From assembly GCA_050250915.1 (NCBI GenBank), contig JBFWNT010000005.1, positions 88,758 through 152,757 on the forward strand: DNA of 64,000 nucleotides, read 5' to 3'. This document shows, piece by piece, positions 10,274-17,630 of this stretch. The notes beneath the pieces are model-generated. The model made no database searches. It was given only the letters and a program-made list of their open reading frames with translations, and was not told the origin of the DNA. Numbering within the stretch: the stretch's first letter is position 1; each line of letters starts with the position of its first letter. This DNA comes from Miltoncostaea sp050250915. GTDB lineage: Bacteria; Actinomycetota; Thermoleophilia; Miltoncostaeales; Miltoncostaeaceae. The position numbers were made by a program, and so were the translations under genes.

Positions 10274-10987
10274 ATGAGGGACGGCGGCACATCAGCGCGG
10301 GCGCTCGTCGCGCGCGTCCGGCGCCGCCCCGGGCGGGCGCCGCTCGATCCGCGCGACGCCCTCGCGGCGCGCCTGGCCCTGCTCAACCCCGGCACCCTCG
10401 CCCGCGCGACCGGCCACCCGGTGATCCTGCACCGCCACCTCACGGCGGTCGGGCTTCCCGTGCCGCGGCTCCACGGCGTGGTCGGGCGGGCGGGGGGGTG
10501 GAGCGCCGCCGGCGCGCGGCCCGTGATCGGGCGGGCCGAGGCGGCGCGCTTCCTGGCCGGGCTGCCGGGCGACATCCGTTTGCAGCCGAACGGTGGCGCG
10601 GCGCGGGTCGTCGGCCGCGACGGCGGGGACGGCGACCTCGACGCCCTGGTCGCGGAGCTGTTCGCGCCGGGCGGGCCGGACCTGGTGGTGGTGCAGGAGT
10701 CGCGGGGGCTCGGCCCGCCGGCGCGGGTCGTCACCGCCGTCGGCGACGACGGCGTGCCCCGGGTCGCGCACCGCTGCGCCGCCACGGACGCCGCGGCGGA
10801 CGCCCTCGCGTGCCGGGCGGCGACCGTCCTGATGCCGCAGCGCGCGCTGGCGTGGGAGATCGCGGCCTCCGCCGACGGCCCGGTGATCCTGTCCGCCGAC
10901 GGGCGCTGGGAGGGCGCGCCCGGACTCGACGCCGCGGCGGCCCTCGCCGCGCTGGACGCCGCGCTGGCCCAGGGGATGGCGGCGTGA
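10274..10987 (+). CDS. Degenerate ATP-grasp-like protein (paralogue of the next gene)
   Basis: A 237-aa protein that aligns over its length with the downstream ATP-grasp protein: LNPGTLARATGHPVILHRH matches LNPVSLEPFTEQKLLFHDH, GLPVPRLHG matches GLPVPEVYG, and ALAWEIAASADGPVIL matches TLGWDIAITPDGPALI. The key residues are gone: the ATP-binding Lys of VVVKP is Gln (IRLQP) and the Mg-binding EGN is SAD. The first protein is also shorter. Most likely a pseudoenzyme partner produced by tandem duplication; its stop overlaps the next start (GTGA). Start ATG 10274 is preferred over an upstream GTG. Confidence 0.6.
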   Translation: MRDGGTSARALVARVRRRPGRAPLDPRDALAARLALLNPGTLARATGHPVILHRHLTAVGLPVPRLHGVVGRAGGWSAAGARPVIGRAEAARFLAGLPGDIRLQPNGGAARVVGRDGGDGDLDALVAELFAPGGPDLVVVQESRGLGPPARVVTAVGDDGVPRVAHRCAATDAAADALACRAATVLMPQRALAWEIAASADGPVILSADGRWEGAPGLDAAAALAALDAALAQGMAA

Positions 10988-12060
10988 GGCCGCCCGCCGG
11001 GTTCGTGCGGCTGCGCGCCCTGGCCGACGTGAGCCGTCGGGGGGCCGCGGCGTACGGCGTCCCCCGGGTCACCATCGCCCGCACGGCCGTGCGCCTGCGC
11101 CGCCGGGGCTTCATCGTGCAGGGCGCGCTCGCCGACGGCCTGCTCGACCCGGCGATGCCCGATGCCGTCCGCGACGCCCACATCGGCAACGCGCCCCGCC
11201 GGGCCGCCCAGGACCGCCTCAACCCCGTCTCGCTCGAGCCGTTCACCGAGCAGAAGCTGCTGTTCCACGACCACATGGAGGCGAGCGGCCTGCCGGTTCC
11301 CGAGGTCTACGGCACGGCGGGGCCCGGCGGCGTCTGGGACCGGCGCACGGGCCGCACCGGCCACGGCCCGGAGGCCTTCGCCGCGCTCCTGGCCGCGACG
11401 CCCGGCGAGGTCGTGGTGAAGCCCTCGTTCGGCAATCGCGGCACCGACGTGACCGTGCTGCTGCGCGACGGCGATCGCTGGACCGGCCTGCGCGGCGCGC
11501 CGGCCGACCCGGCGGACCTCTACCGGAGGATCCAGGAGGGCGACCCCGCCGACGTCCACCTCGTGCAGCGCCGGCTGCGCAACCACCCGACGATCGAGGA
11601 GATCGCCGGCAGCCCGGTGCTCCAGACGCTGCGGCTCATGACGATCGTGCGCCCCGACGGCAGCGTCTACATCTTCTCCGGCCTGCTCAAGATCGCGACC
11701 GGCGCCTCGGACACCGACAACTACCTGAAGGGCGCGACCGGCAACGGCTACAGCCTGGTCACCCTGGACGACGGCCGCCTGGGCCCGTTCATCACCATCG
11801 CCCCCGACGGCGTCGGGACGGTGCGCACCCCGGAGGTCCCGGCCACCGGCGTGCGGGTGCTCGGCCGTCCGGTGCCGATGCTCGCCGAGTGCTGCGAGCT
11901 GGCCCGCCGGGCCGCGCTGCTGCTGCTGCCGATGCGGACCCTGGGGTGGGACATCGCGATCACGCCGGACGGCCCGGCGCTGATCGAGGGCAACAACTGG
12001 TGGGCCACGTTCGAGGCGCTCACCCCGGAGGGCTGGGCGCTCCTCACGCGGGTGCCCTGA
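10984..12060 (+). CDS. Sugar-transfer-associated ATP-grasp protein
   Basis: A 358-aa ATP-grasp protein. The nucleotide-binding Lys is in EVVVKPSFGNRG, the second clamp in DVHLVQRRLRNHP, and the Mg-binding Asp/Glu/Asn residues in WDIAITPDGPALIEGNNWW near the C-terminus. Members of this family ligate amino acids or amines in cell-wall or exopolysaccharide loci. Starts at GTG 10984 inside the stop of its degenerate paralogue, so the two are made together. No glycosyltransferase lies nearby, so the substrate is unknown. Confidence 0.75.
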   Translation: MRPPAGFVRLRALADVSRRGAAAYGVPRVTIARTAVRLRRRGFIVQGALADGLLDPAMPDAVRDAHIGNAPRRAAQDRLNPVSLEPFTEQKLLFHDHMEASGLPVPEVYGTAGPGGVWDRRTGRTGHGPEAFAALLAATPGEVVVKPSFGNRGTDVTVLLRDGDRWTGLRGAPADPADLYRRIQEGDPADVHLVQRRLRNHPTIEEIAGSPVLQTLRLMTIVRPDGSVYIFSGLLKIATGASDTDNYLKGATGNGYSLVTLDDGRLGPFITIAPDGVGTVRTPEVPATGVRVLGRPVPMLAECCELARRAALLLLPMRTLGWDIAITPDGPALIEGNNWWATFEALTPEGWALLTRVP

Positions 12061-12790
12061 CCGGCCCGGCCGCCGCCAGGGCGGCCACCCCGCGCACGGC
12101 CCGCCCGTGACGGGCGACGGCGGCGGGCGTGAGCGGGCCGCCGGGCAGCTCGACCACGAACGCGCTCGACCCGGCGTCGCGCCGGTTCTGCCACCGCGTC
12201 GCCACCCCCGGCAGGAACCCGAGCCGCCGGGCCGGCAGCCCCGAGAGGCGCGCGTAGCGGCGGGGCAGGCGCTGGTCGTCGGCCGTCCCCGTGTCGACGA
12301 GCGCGAGCGCCTGGTGGAACCAGATCGTCACCGCCGGGTGGAGCCGCCGCACGAGCCGGGCGGCGAGGCGCGACTCGGGCTCCGACAGCGGCCGCGGCCC
12401 CGGGTAGAAGGTCGCGAACGGCCGCCCGCCGCCCCGCCAGCCGTCCGGGAAGTTGCGGTTCAGGTCGACGCCGCGGGCGTTCTGGCGCGTGCCGGCGGCG
12501 GCGCCGTCCGGGTTGAGGTCGTGGACGAGCCACAGCTCCACCCGCGGCTGCCGGACCGGGTGCGACCGCAGCCAGCGAACCACCGCCACCCCGGCCGGCT
12601 CGTTGCCGTGGATCGCGCCGACCACCAGCACCTTCGTGGGGGCGCGGCGGTCGCCGACGCGGGTGACGCGGATCGGCCGGCCGTCCACGGACCGCCCGAG
12701 GACCGCATCGTGCACGGCCACCTCGGGCGGCCCGGGGGCTGCGCCCGCCGCGGGGGCGGGCGCGGGGCCGGCGAGGCCCGCCGCGGCCAT
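12044..12790 (-). CDS. M14-family zinc carboxypeptidase, secreted
   Basis: A 248-aa metallopeptidase. Zinc ligands are visible in HGNEPAG (His and Glu near residues 61-64) and in VTIWFHQAL; substrate-binding ARGVDLNRNFP and the catalytic Glu in SAFVVELPGG are present. Such enzymes trim peptides or murein stem peptides outside the cell. The frame is open and hydrophobic upstream of the first ATG (HLVLLPAAAV), giving a fuller signal peptide, but no normal start codon is found there. Its 3' end overlaps the convergent ATP-grasp gene by 17 bp. It lies 49 bp downstream of the Crp-family regulator gene. Confidence 0.8.
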   Translation of the reverse strand: MAAAGLAGPAPAPAAGAAPGPPEVAVHDAVLGRSVDGRPIRVTRVGDRRAPTKVLVVGAIHGNEPAGVAVVRWLRSHPVRQPRVELWLVHDLNPDGAAAGTRQNARGVDLNRNFPDGWRGGGRPFATFYPGPRPLSEPESRLAARLVRRLHPAVTIWFHQALALVDTGTADDQRLPRRYARLSGLPARRLGFLPGVATRWQNRRDAGSSAFVVELPGGPLTPAAVARHGRAVRGVAALAAAGPVRAPA

Positions 12791-12839
12791 GACGGCGGCG
12801 GCGGGGAGGAGGACGAGGTGCCGGTGCCGGCTCGGCCGG

Positions 12840-13592
12840 CTAGCCGGCGTCGGCCGCGGCGAGGCTGACCGCCTCTTCGCGCGCCTTCACCACATCCCAG
12901 GGGATCGTGATCGAGCGGCCGTCCATCTCGATGGCGCCGCTGCCGCGCAGCTTGCTGAAGGCGGTGGTGACCGCCTCGCGGGACGCGCCCACCAGCGACG
13001 CCCACTGGGCGTGCGTCAGCTCGAGCCGCAGCTCGATGCCGGCGCGGGTGGCGACGCCGAACCCGTCGGCGAGCTGGTGGAGGCGGGCGCGCAGGCGGTC
13101 CTCCACGCGCATCTCGCTGACCAGGGCGACCGTCTCGCGCAGCGTGGCGACCCGGTCGGAGAGGAGCTCGGCCAGGTTGCGGCCGAGTCGCGGGTAGCGG
13201 GCGATGAGGCCCTCCACGGCGCGCCCGGAGAGGGGCGACACGGCGGAGTCCTCCAGCGCGCTGATGCTCGCGGCGGGGGCGGCGCCCAGCGTCGAGTAGA
13301 TCGCGCCCGGGTCGAGCAGCGAGATCATGATCTCGTGACCGGGGGCGGTGCTCTCGAACAGGGCGAGGCGACCCTCGCGGACGACGAAGAGGTGGTCGGC
13401 GCGACCGAGGGGCTCGGGCATCGACGCGCCACGCGGCCAGCGCACGAGGGGAAGCCGGCTGTCGAGCAGCGCCAGGTCACGCTCCGGCAGCCCGGCGAAG
13501 AGATCCATCCGGGTCAGCCCGAGGCGCCCTGCGCCGCTCACGCCGGAACCCCGCACGCCGTCGGGGCGGAGTTCGGAGAGGGCAGTGGCCAT
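12840..13592 (-). CDS. Crp/Fnr-family transcription regulator
   Basis: A 250-aa protein with an N-terminal cyclic-nucleotide-binding-type barrel (residues ~25-140, including RADHLFVVREGRLALFE), a dimer helix, and a C-terminal winged helix whose recognition helix is GASREAVTTAFSKLR. The Arg-Glu pair that in CRP reads the TGTGA half-site is kept. No cysteine cluster is present, so it is not an FNR-type oxygen sensor; whether it binds cAMP cannot be told. ATG 13592 is used; GTG 13601 is an alternative. A CRP-like site lies 59 bp upstream, so autoregulation is likely. Confidence 0.88.
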   Translation of the reverse strand: MATALSELRPDGVRGSGVSGAGRLGLTRMDLFAGLPERDLALLDSRLPLVRWPRGASMPEPLGRADHLFVVREGRLALFESTAPGHEIMISLLDPGAIYSTLGAAPAASISALEDSAVSPLSGRAVEGLIARYPRLGRNLAELLSDRVATLRETVALVSEMRVEDRLRARLHQLADGFGVATRAGIELRLELTHAQWASLVGASREAVTTAFSKLRGSGAIEMDGRSITIPWDVVKAREEAVSLAAADAG

Positions 13593-13650
13593 GCGAGCCA
13601 CTGTGCCACCCCATTGTTATGGCGCTCTAAGAACCGTCGCAAGATGTCGG

Positions 13651-13666
13651 TGTGATGCCCGTCACC
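13651..13666. promoter_or_regulatory. CRP-like operator
   Basis: TGTGA-N6-TCACC, nine of ten bases of the CRP consensus TGTGA-N6-TCACA, centred in the 142-bp region between the divergent Crp-family gene and the MntR-like gene. A likely target of the adjacent regulator. Confidence 0.55.
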
Positions 13667-13734
13667 GTCGTTCTTCAATCGTCCGGTGTGCGCGCCGGGG
13701 TACGATCCGCTTCCCGACCCGGCGAGGAGCGCCC

Positions 13735-14403
13735 CTGACCGCGGAGAGGCCCAGCCCGGCCGTCCAGGACTACCTGAAGGCCATCTACCTGCTCGACGAG
13801 TCGGCCGACGTCGAGGGTCCGGTGACCACGACCGCGGTCGCCGAGGCGCTCGCGGTGACCACCGCATCGGCGAGCAACATGCTGAAGAAGCTCGACGGCC
13901 TCGGCTACGTCGACCAGGTTCCGCGGCACGGGGTGGCGCTCACCGACGCCGGCCGCCAGGCGGCCCTGGAGGTCATCCGCCACCACCGCCTGCTCGAGAC
14001 CTATCTCGCCACCCGCCTGGGGATGCCGTGGGACGAGGTCCACCGCGAGGCGGAGGTGCTGGAGCATCACGTCTCCGAGGCGCTCGCCGACCGGATCGCC
14101 GAGGCCCTCGGCCACCCGGAGCGCGACCCGCACGGCCACCCCATCCCGACGAGCGCCGGCCTCATGCCGAGCCTTCCGTCGCGCCGCCTCAGCGAGATGG
14201 CGGAGGGGGCCGAGGCCGTCGTGGGCCGGGTCGACGACCGCGACGACGCGCTGCTGCGCTTCCTGGCCGAGCGCGGGCTGGTGCCCGACGCGCACGTGAC
14301 CGTGCTTGCGCACGCGCCGTTCGGGGGACCCATCTCGGTGCGGGTGGGGGAGCGCGTGGTGGATGTGCCCCCCGCTGCGGCCCATGCGGTGCACGTGGAG
14401 TGA
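13735..14403 (+). CDS. DtxR/MntR-family metal-dependent repressor (CTG start)
   Basis: A 222-aa repressor: N-terminal winged helix (TTTAVAEALAVTTASASNMLKKLDGLGYV), metal-binding and dimerisation domain, and a C-terminal SH3/FeoA-like domain (from about residue 150). At the DtxR Met10 position it has Asp12, and at the DtxR Cys102 position Glu107 (HREAEVLEHH), the pattern of manganese-type MntR, although MntR Glu11 is Lys here. No ATG/GTG/TTG is in frame near the family N-terminus; CTG 13735 lies 5 nt after GAGGAG and gives a normal start (TAERPSPAVQDYLKAIYLL). No Mn transporter is adjacent. Confidence 0.85.
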   Translation: MTAERPSPAVQDYLKAIYLLDESADVEGPVTTTAVAEALAVTTASASNMLKKLDGLGYVDQVPRHGVALTDAGRQAALEVIRHHRLLETYLATRLGMPWDEVHREAEVLEHHVSEALADRIAEALGHPERDPHGHPIPTSAGLMPSLPSRRLSEMAEGAEAVVGRVDDRDDALLRFLAERGLVPDAHVTVLAHAPFGGPISVRVGERVVDVPPAAAHAVHVE

Positions 14404-14451
14404 GAACATGAGCGCGCGCTCATACCCGGTGGCACCCACGAAGGAGAGACC

Positions 14452-14934
14452 GTGACACGTAGACGGCCCCTGTTCCTCGCGCTGGCGTGCGCGGCGCTGA
14501 TCGCCCTCGCGCTCGGCCTGGCCGCGTGCGGCGGGGACGACGACGACTCGGGCGCCGCGGCGACGACGACCGCGGCCGGCACCACGACCGCTCCCGCGAC
14601 CCCCATCCCGACGGAGTCCACACCCGCCACGACGACCGGCGGCGGCGCCGCCGGGGCGACGACGCTCGCCCTCCAGGCCGACCCCACCGGCCAGCTCAAG
14701 TACGTGGAGTCGAAGCTGACCGCCAAGGCCGGCGAGATCACCATCAAGCTGACCAACGCGTCGGCCGTCCCGCACGACGTGGCGATCGACGGCGCGCCGG
14801 GCGTCAGCGACGAGGTCCAGGACGGCGGCACCGCCGAGCTGACGGTGAACCTGCCCGCCGGGACCTACCAGTACTACTGCACCGTCCCGGGGCACCGGCA
14901 GGCCGGGATGGTCGGGACCCTCACCGTCAGCTAG
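14452..14934 (+). CDS. Plastocyanin-like cupredoxin lipoprotein
   Basis: A 160-aa exported blue-copper protein. Lipobox LAAC at about residue 26, then an acidic and Thr/Ala/Pro-rich linker to residue ~75, then a cupredoxin domain. All four type 1 copper ligands are visible: His in AVPHDVAID, and Cys, His and Met in YQYYCTVPGHRQAGMVG. It would carry single electrons at the outer membrane face, for example to a terminal oxidase. Start GTG 14452 is 5 nt after an AAGGAG site. Downstream of, but probably separate from, the MntR-like gene. Confidence 0.9.
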   Translation: MTRRRPLFLALACAALIALALGLAACGGDDDDSGAAATTTAAGTTTAPATPIPTESTPATTTGGGAAGATTLALQADPTGQLKYVESKLTAKAGEITIKLTNASAVPHDVAIDGAPGVSDEVQDGGTAELTVNLPAGTYQYYCTVPGHRQAGMVGTLTVS

Positions 14935-14943
14935 CGGGGTCCC

Positions 14944-15378
14944 TCAGTCGACGAAGGGCTGGGCCTCGGCGATCAGGTCGTCGAGGTCCACGCCCAGGCT
15001 CTGCATGAAGAACGGCGTGAGCAGGTTGAGGGTGTGCCGGCACGCCGGGCAGATCGGCAGCGGGGGCGGCGGGGGCAGGTCCTCCGTCTCCCCCGTCAGC
15101 GTGTAGGCCTTGCCGCAGTACTTGGCGCAGACGCCGCACGACCCCGCCTTGCAGTCCAGGCGCACCAGGTCCATGCCGGCGCCGCCGATCTGCGCGAGCC
15201 ACGCCGCGTGCCGCTGGGCGTAGGCCTCGGCCTCCTCCGCCAGCGCCGCCCGCGCGTCGTCGGTCCACCCCTCGCGGAGTGCCGTGGCGAACGGCTCCGG
15301 CGGGTCGGGGACGTCCCGGAACCGCTCGGTCCAGCGGTCGATCTCGGCGGCCCAGTCGCGGCCGGCGGCGTCGGCGAT
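14944..15378 (-). CDS. Cys-rich putative metal-binding protein (ATC start)
   Basis: A 144-aa protein of unknown function. The first ~80 residues are helical and Trp/Glu-rich; the second half has clustered cysteines, LDCKAGSCGVCAKYCGKAY and CPACRHTLN, that could bind zinc or an iron-sulfur cluster. It lies 5 bp downstream of mqnD. No standard start codon exists in frame near the junction; ATC 15378 lies about 9 nt after GGAGGA, which overlaps the end of mqnD, and is the best start. Context suggests a role linked to menaquinone synthesis, but this is only positional. Confidence 0.65.
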   Translation of the reverse strand: MADAAGRDWAAEIDRWTERFRDVPDPPEPFATALREGWTDDARAALAEEAEAYAQRHAAWLAQIGGAGMDLVRLDCKAGSCGVCAKYCGKAYTLTGETEDLPPPPPLPICPACRHTLNLLTPFFMQSLGVDLDDLIAEAQPFVD

Positions 15379-15383
15379 CGGGG

Positions 15384-16238
15384 CTAGTCCTCCACGAAGT
15401 CGACGCGGGGCGCGCGGTCGATCAGCCCCGCCTCGTGCCCGCGCCGCAGCAGCTCGGCCACGGCGGCGCGGCCGTCCTCCCCGTAGTCGAGGGTGCGCTC
15501 GTTGACGTACATCCCCACGAACCGGTCGGCCAGGTCCATGTCCAGGCCGCGGCCGAACTGCTCGGCGTGGGCGAGCGCGCCGGTGCGGTGCTCCAGGCCG
15601 TAGGCGATCGAGTCGCGCAGGAGGTGCGACAGGCGCGGCAGCGTGTCGCCCTCGTCCAGGTCGCGGCGGACGGCGTTGGCGCCGAGCGGCAGGGGCAGCC
15701 CGCCGGTCAGCTCGTGCCACCACTCCCCGAGGTCCAGGATCTTGGTGAGCCCCTGGGTCTCGTAGGTCAGCTGCCCCTCGTGGATCACCAGGCCCGCGTC
15801 GACCTCGCCCTTCTCCACCACGTCCAGGATCTCGTCGAACGGGGTGATGACCGGGTCCGCGATGCGCCCCACCGCCAGCTGGAGCTCCAGGAACGCCGAC
15901 GTCAGGAGCCCGGGGACCGCGACGCGGAGCGACGGCAGCTGCTCCGGCGCGATCGCGGAGCCCTCGCGCACGACCACCATCGGGCCGTACTGCTCGCCCA
16001 TCGACGCGCCGTGCGGCAGCAGCCGGTACGTGTCGGAGAGGTACGCGTACGCGTGGACGGACACCGCCGTGACCTCCAGGCGCCCCTCCCTGGCCCACCC
16101 GTTGAGCGTCTCGATGTCGCGCAGGATGTGCTCGAAGCGGAACCCGTCGGTGGGGATCAGCTCCTGCGCGAGCGCGTAGAACATGAACGCGTCGTCGGGG
16201 TCCGGGCTGTGGCCCAGTCGGATCAGGCGGTCGGCCAA
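15384..16238 (-). CDS. mqnD: 1,4-dihydroxy-6-naphthoate synthase (MqnD)
   Basis: A 284-aa enzyme of the futalosine route to menaquinone; it converts cyclic dehypoxanthine futalosine to 1,4-dihydroxy-6-naphthoate. The family signature LGHSPDPDDAFMFYAL is at the N-terminus and the periplasmic-binding-protein-like fold continues with GPMVVVREGSA and VDAGLVIHEGQLTYE. Start TTG 16238 follows a GAGGA site by 7 nt. No other mqn gene lies in the window, so the pathway is scattered. It lies 10 bp downstream of a cupin gene on the same strand. Confidence 0.88.
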   Translation of the reverse strand: MADRLIRLGHSPDPDDAFMFYALAQELIPTDGFRFEHILRDIETLNGWAREGRLEVTAVSVHAYAYLSDTYRLLPHGASMGEQYGPMVVVREGSAIAPEQLPSLRVAVPGLLTSAFLELQLAVGRIADPVITPFDEILDVVEKGEVDAGLVIHEGQLTYETQGLTKILDLGEWWHELTGGLPLPLGANAVRRDLDEGDTLPRLSHLLRDSIAYGLEHRTGALAHAEQFGRGLDMDLADRFVGMYVNERTLDYGEDGRAAVAELLRRGHEAGLIDRAPRVDFVED

Positions 16239-16248
16239 GGGGGAGTCC

Positions 16249-16608
16249 TCACTCGAAGTAGGTGTCGTCGGCGCTCCAGGGCGGCGAGCAGCCGCAGAGC
16301 AGCCGCACCGGCCCGTCGCCGGTGGCGCGGATCGTGTGCCACGACCCGGGCGGGATCAGGATCGCGTCGCCCGGACCCACCGTCTCGACCTCGCCGTCCA
16401 GCTCCATCTCACCGGTGCCCTCGACGAGGTAGTAGATCTCCTCCGAGACCCGGTGGTAGTGGCGGGTCGTCGACTCGCCCGCCCCGATCGTCGCCTCGGC
16501 CAGGCTCTGGTTGGCCACCGGGGCGTTGGAGCGGTCGAGCAGCGAGCGGATGAGGCTGCCGTCGTTGGTGACGAACGGCTCGGCGTCGTCGCGGGCGCGG
16601 ATCTCCAC
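16249..16608 (-). CDS. Cupin-domain protein
   Basis: A 119-aa single-domain cupin. Metal ligands typical of cupin motif 1 are in TTRHYHRVSEEIYYLVEG and of motif 2 in GDAILIPPGSWHTIRA. Small cupins of this kind are mannose-6-phosphate-isomerase-like sugar or hydroxyacid binders; no substrate can be named. Start GTG 16608. Part of a minus-strand run with mqnD and a zinc-finger protein. Confidence 0.8.
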   Translation of the reverse strand: MEIRARDDAEPFVTNDGSLIRSLLDRSNAPVANQSLAEATIGAGESTTRHYHRVSEEIYYLVEGTGEMELDGEVETVGPGDAILIPPGSWHTIRATGDGPVRLLCGCSPPWSADDTYFE

Positions 16609-16618
16609 GCCCGTCAGC

Positions 16619-16822
16619 CTACCCCCGCCACCGCCCGGCCGCCGCGGTCAGCCGGGCGCGGCACGGCTCGCACAACGCGCCCCAGTGGACGTCCGTCCCC
16701 CCGCACACCTCGCAGACCGGGGAGCGCGCCTCCGGCAGCGGGACCCGCTCGCCGCGGGCGCGCCGCCGCGCCGCCTGCTCCAGGCTCCTCAGCCGCTCCC
16801 ACGCCGGCTCACCACCGCTCAT
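16619..16822 (-). CDS. Small zinc-finger protein
   Basis: A 67-aa protein from ATG 16822. The N-terminal half is basic and helical (ERLRSLEQAARRRARG); the C-terminal half has a four-cysteine knuckle CEVCGGTDVHWGALCEPC. Function unknown; nucleic-acid or protein binding is likely for such micro-zinc-fingers. It is 10 bp upstream of the cupin gene on the same strand. Confidence 0.6.
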   Translation of the reverse strand: MSGGEPAWERLRSLEQAARRRARGERVPLPEARSPVCEVCGGTDVHWGALCEPCRARLTAAAGRWRG

Positions 16823-16875
16823 GCCCTCTGGGATCGGCACCGGGGCGCGACGGGACGAGGGGAGTCGAGGACCCT

Positions 16876-17298
16876 CTACGGGACGGGGGCCTCCCGGATG
16901 ACGCACATGCCCTCGCCCTCGGCGGCCAGGACGTCGCCGGGCAGGTGGACCGTCGCCACCGCGCGGAAGCCGCGCTCGCTGCGCTGCACCAGGCGGCCGC
17001 GGAGGGTCAGCTCCTCTCCCACCGGGATCGGCCGGCGCAGCCAGTAGCGCACCTTCGCGGTCATGCCCCAGAGGCCGTGGGGGGCGCCCGCGTAGACGAG
17101 CATCTCGTCCACCAGCATCCCGACGAGGCCGCCGTGGACGCGCTCCGGGTAGCCGATCTGGGTGGCCCGCGGGGTGTAGCGGGCCACGGCGTCGGTGCCG
17201 TCCTGGTGGATCCGCAGGTGCAGCCCCTCGGGGTTCGCCGGGCCGCAGACCAGGCAGTGCGGGAACTCGGGAGGGTTGAGCAGCGGGAGATCGTCCAC
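16876..17298 (-). CDS. Hotdog-fold thioesterase (PaaI-like)
   Basis: A 140-aa hotdog protein. Typical elements are CLVCGPANPEGLHL near the N-terminus, YPERVHGGLVGMLVDEML (central helix, residues ~50-70) and AKVRYWLRRPIPVGEELTLRG. It should hydrolyse acyl-CoA thioesters; the acyl chain is unknown. Divergent from secG with only 29 bp between the starts. Confidence 0.85.
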   Translation of the reverse strand: MDDLPLLNPPEFPHCLVCGPANPEGLHLRIHQDGTDAVARYTPRATQIGYPERVHGGLVGMLVDEMLVYAGAPHGLWGMTAKVRYWLRRPIPVGEELTLRGRLVQRSERGFRAVATVHLPGDVLAAEGEGMCVIREAPVP

Positions 17299-17313
17299 GG
17301 AGGGGCGAGATGC

Positions 17314-17319
17314 TACCGT
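17314..17319 (+). promoter_or_regulatory. Leaderless -10 box of secG
   Basis: TACCGT followed by 8 nt and the GTG start at 17328; no Shine-Dalgarno is possible in this gap. Confidence 0.45.
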
Positions 17320-17327
17320 CCGGCGTC

Positions 17328-17558
17328 GTGACCGCCTTCCTCGTCGTCGTGCATTCGATCAACGCCGTGCTGCTGGTGTTCCTGGTGCTGCTGCACAGCG
17401 GGAAGGACGCCGGGCTCTCCGGCGCGTTCGGCGTCGGCGGCTCGTCGAGCTCCTATGGCGGCTCGACGGCGATCGTCGAGAAGAACCTGGACCGCGTGAC
17501 CGTGGCGTCGGCGATCCTGTTCTTCATCACGACGTTCCTCCTGGCCAAGGCGCTCTAG
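17328..17558 (+). CDS. secG: Preprotein translocase subunit SecG
   Basis: A 76-aa membrane protein with two transmembrane segments flanking the diagnostic loop VLLHSGKDAGLSGAFG and SSSSYGGS. SecG assists SecYE during export. Start GTG 17328 places the first membrane segment correctly; an ATG at 17310 adds MLPSGV and lies before the -10 box, so it is less likely. Monocistronic. Confidence 0.92.
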   Translation: MTAFLVVVHSINAVLLVFLVLLHSGKDAGLSGAFGVGGSSSSYGGSTAIVEKNLDRVTVASAILFFITTFLLAKAL

Positions 17559-17591
17559 CCGGCCCGCCCCGTCAGGGGCGGCCGTCCACGA

Positions 17592-17620
17592 TTGGCTTAC
17601 GTTTCTCATGCCTGTAGCGT
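17592..17620 (+). promoter_or_regulatory. Promoter of the peptide ABC importer operon
   Basis: TTGGCT (17592-17597), 17-nt spacer, TAGCGT (17615-17620), 10 nt before the ATG of the binding-protein gene. Confidence 0.5.
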
Positions 17621-17630
17621 GCGCGCGGGG

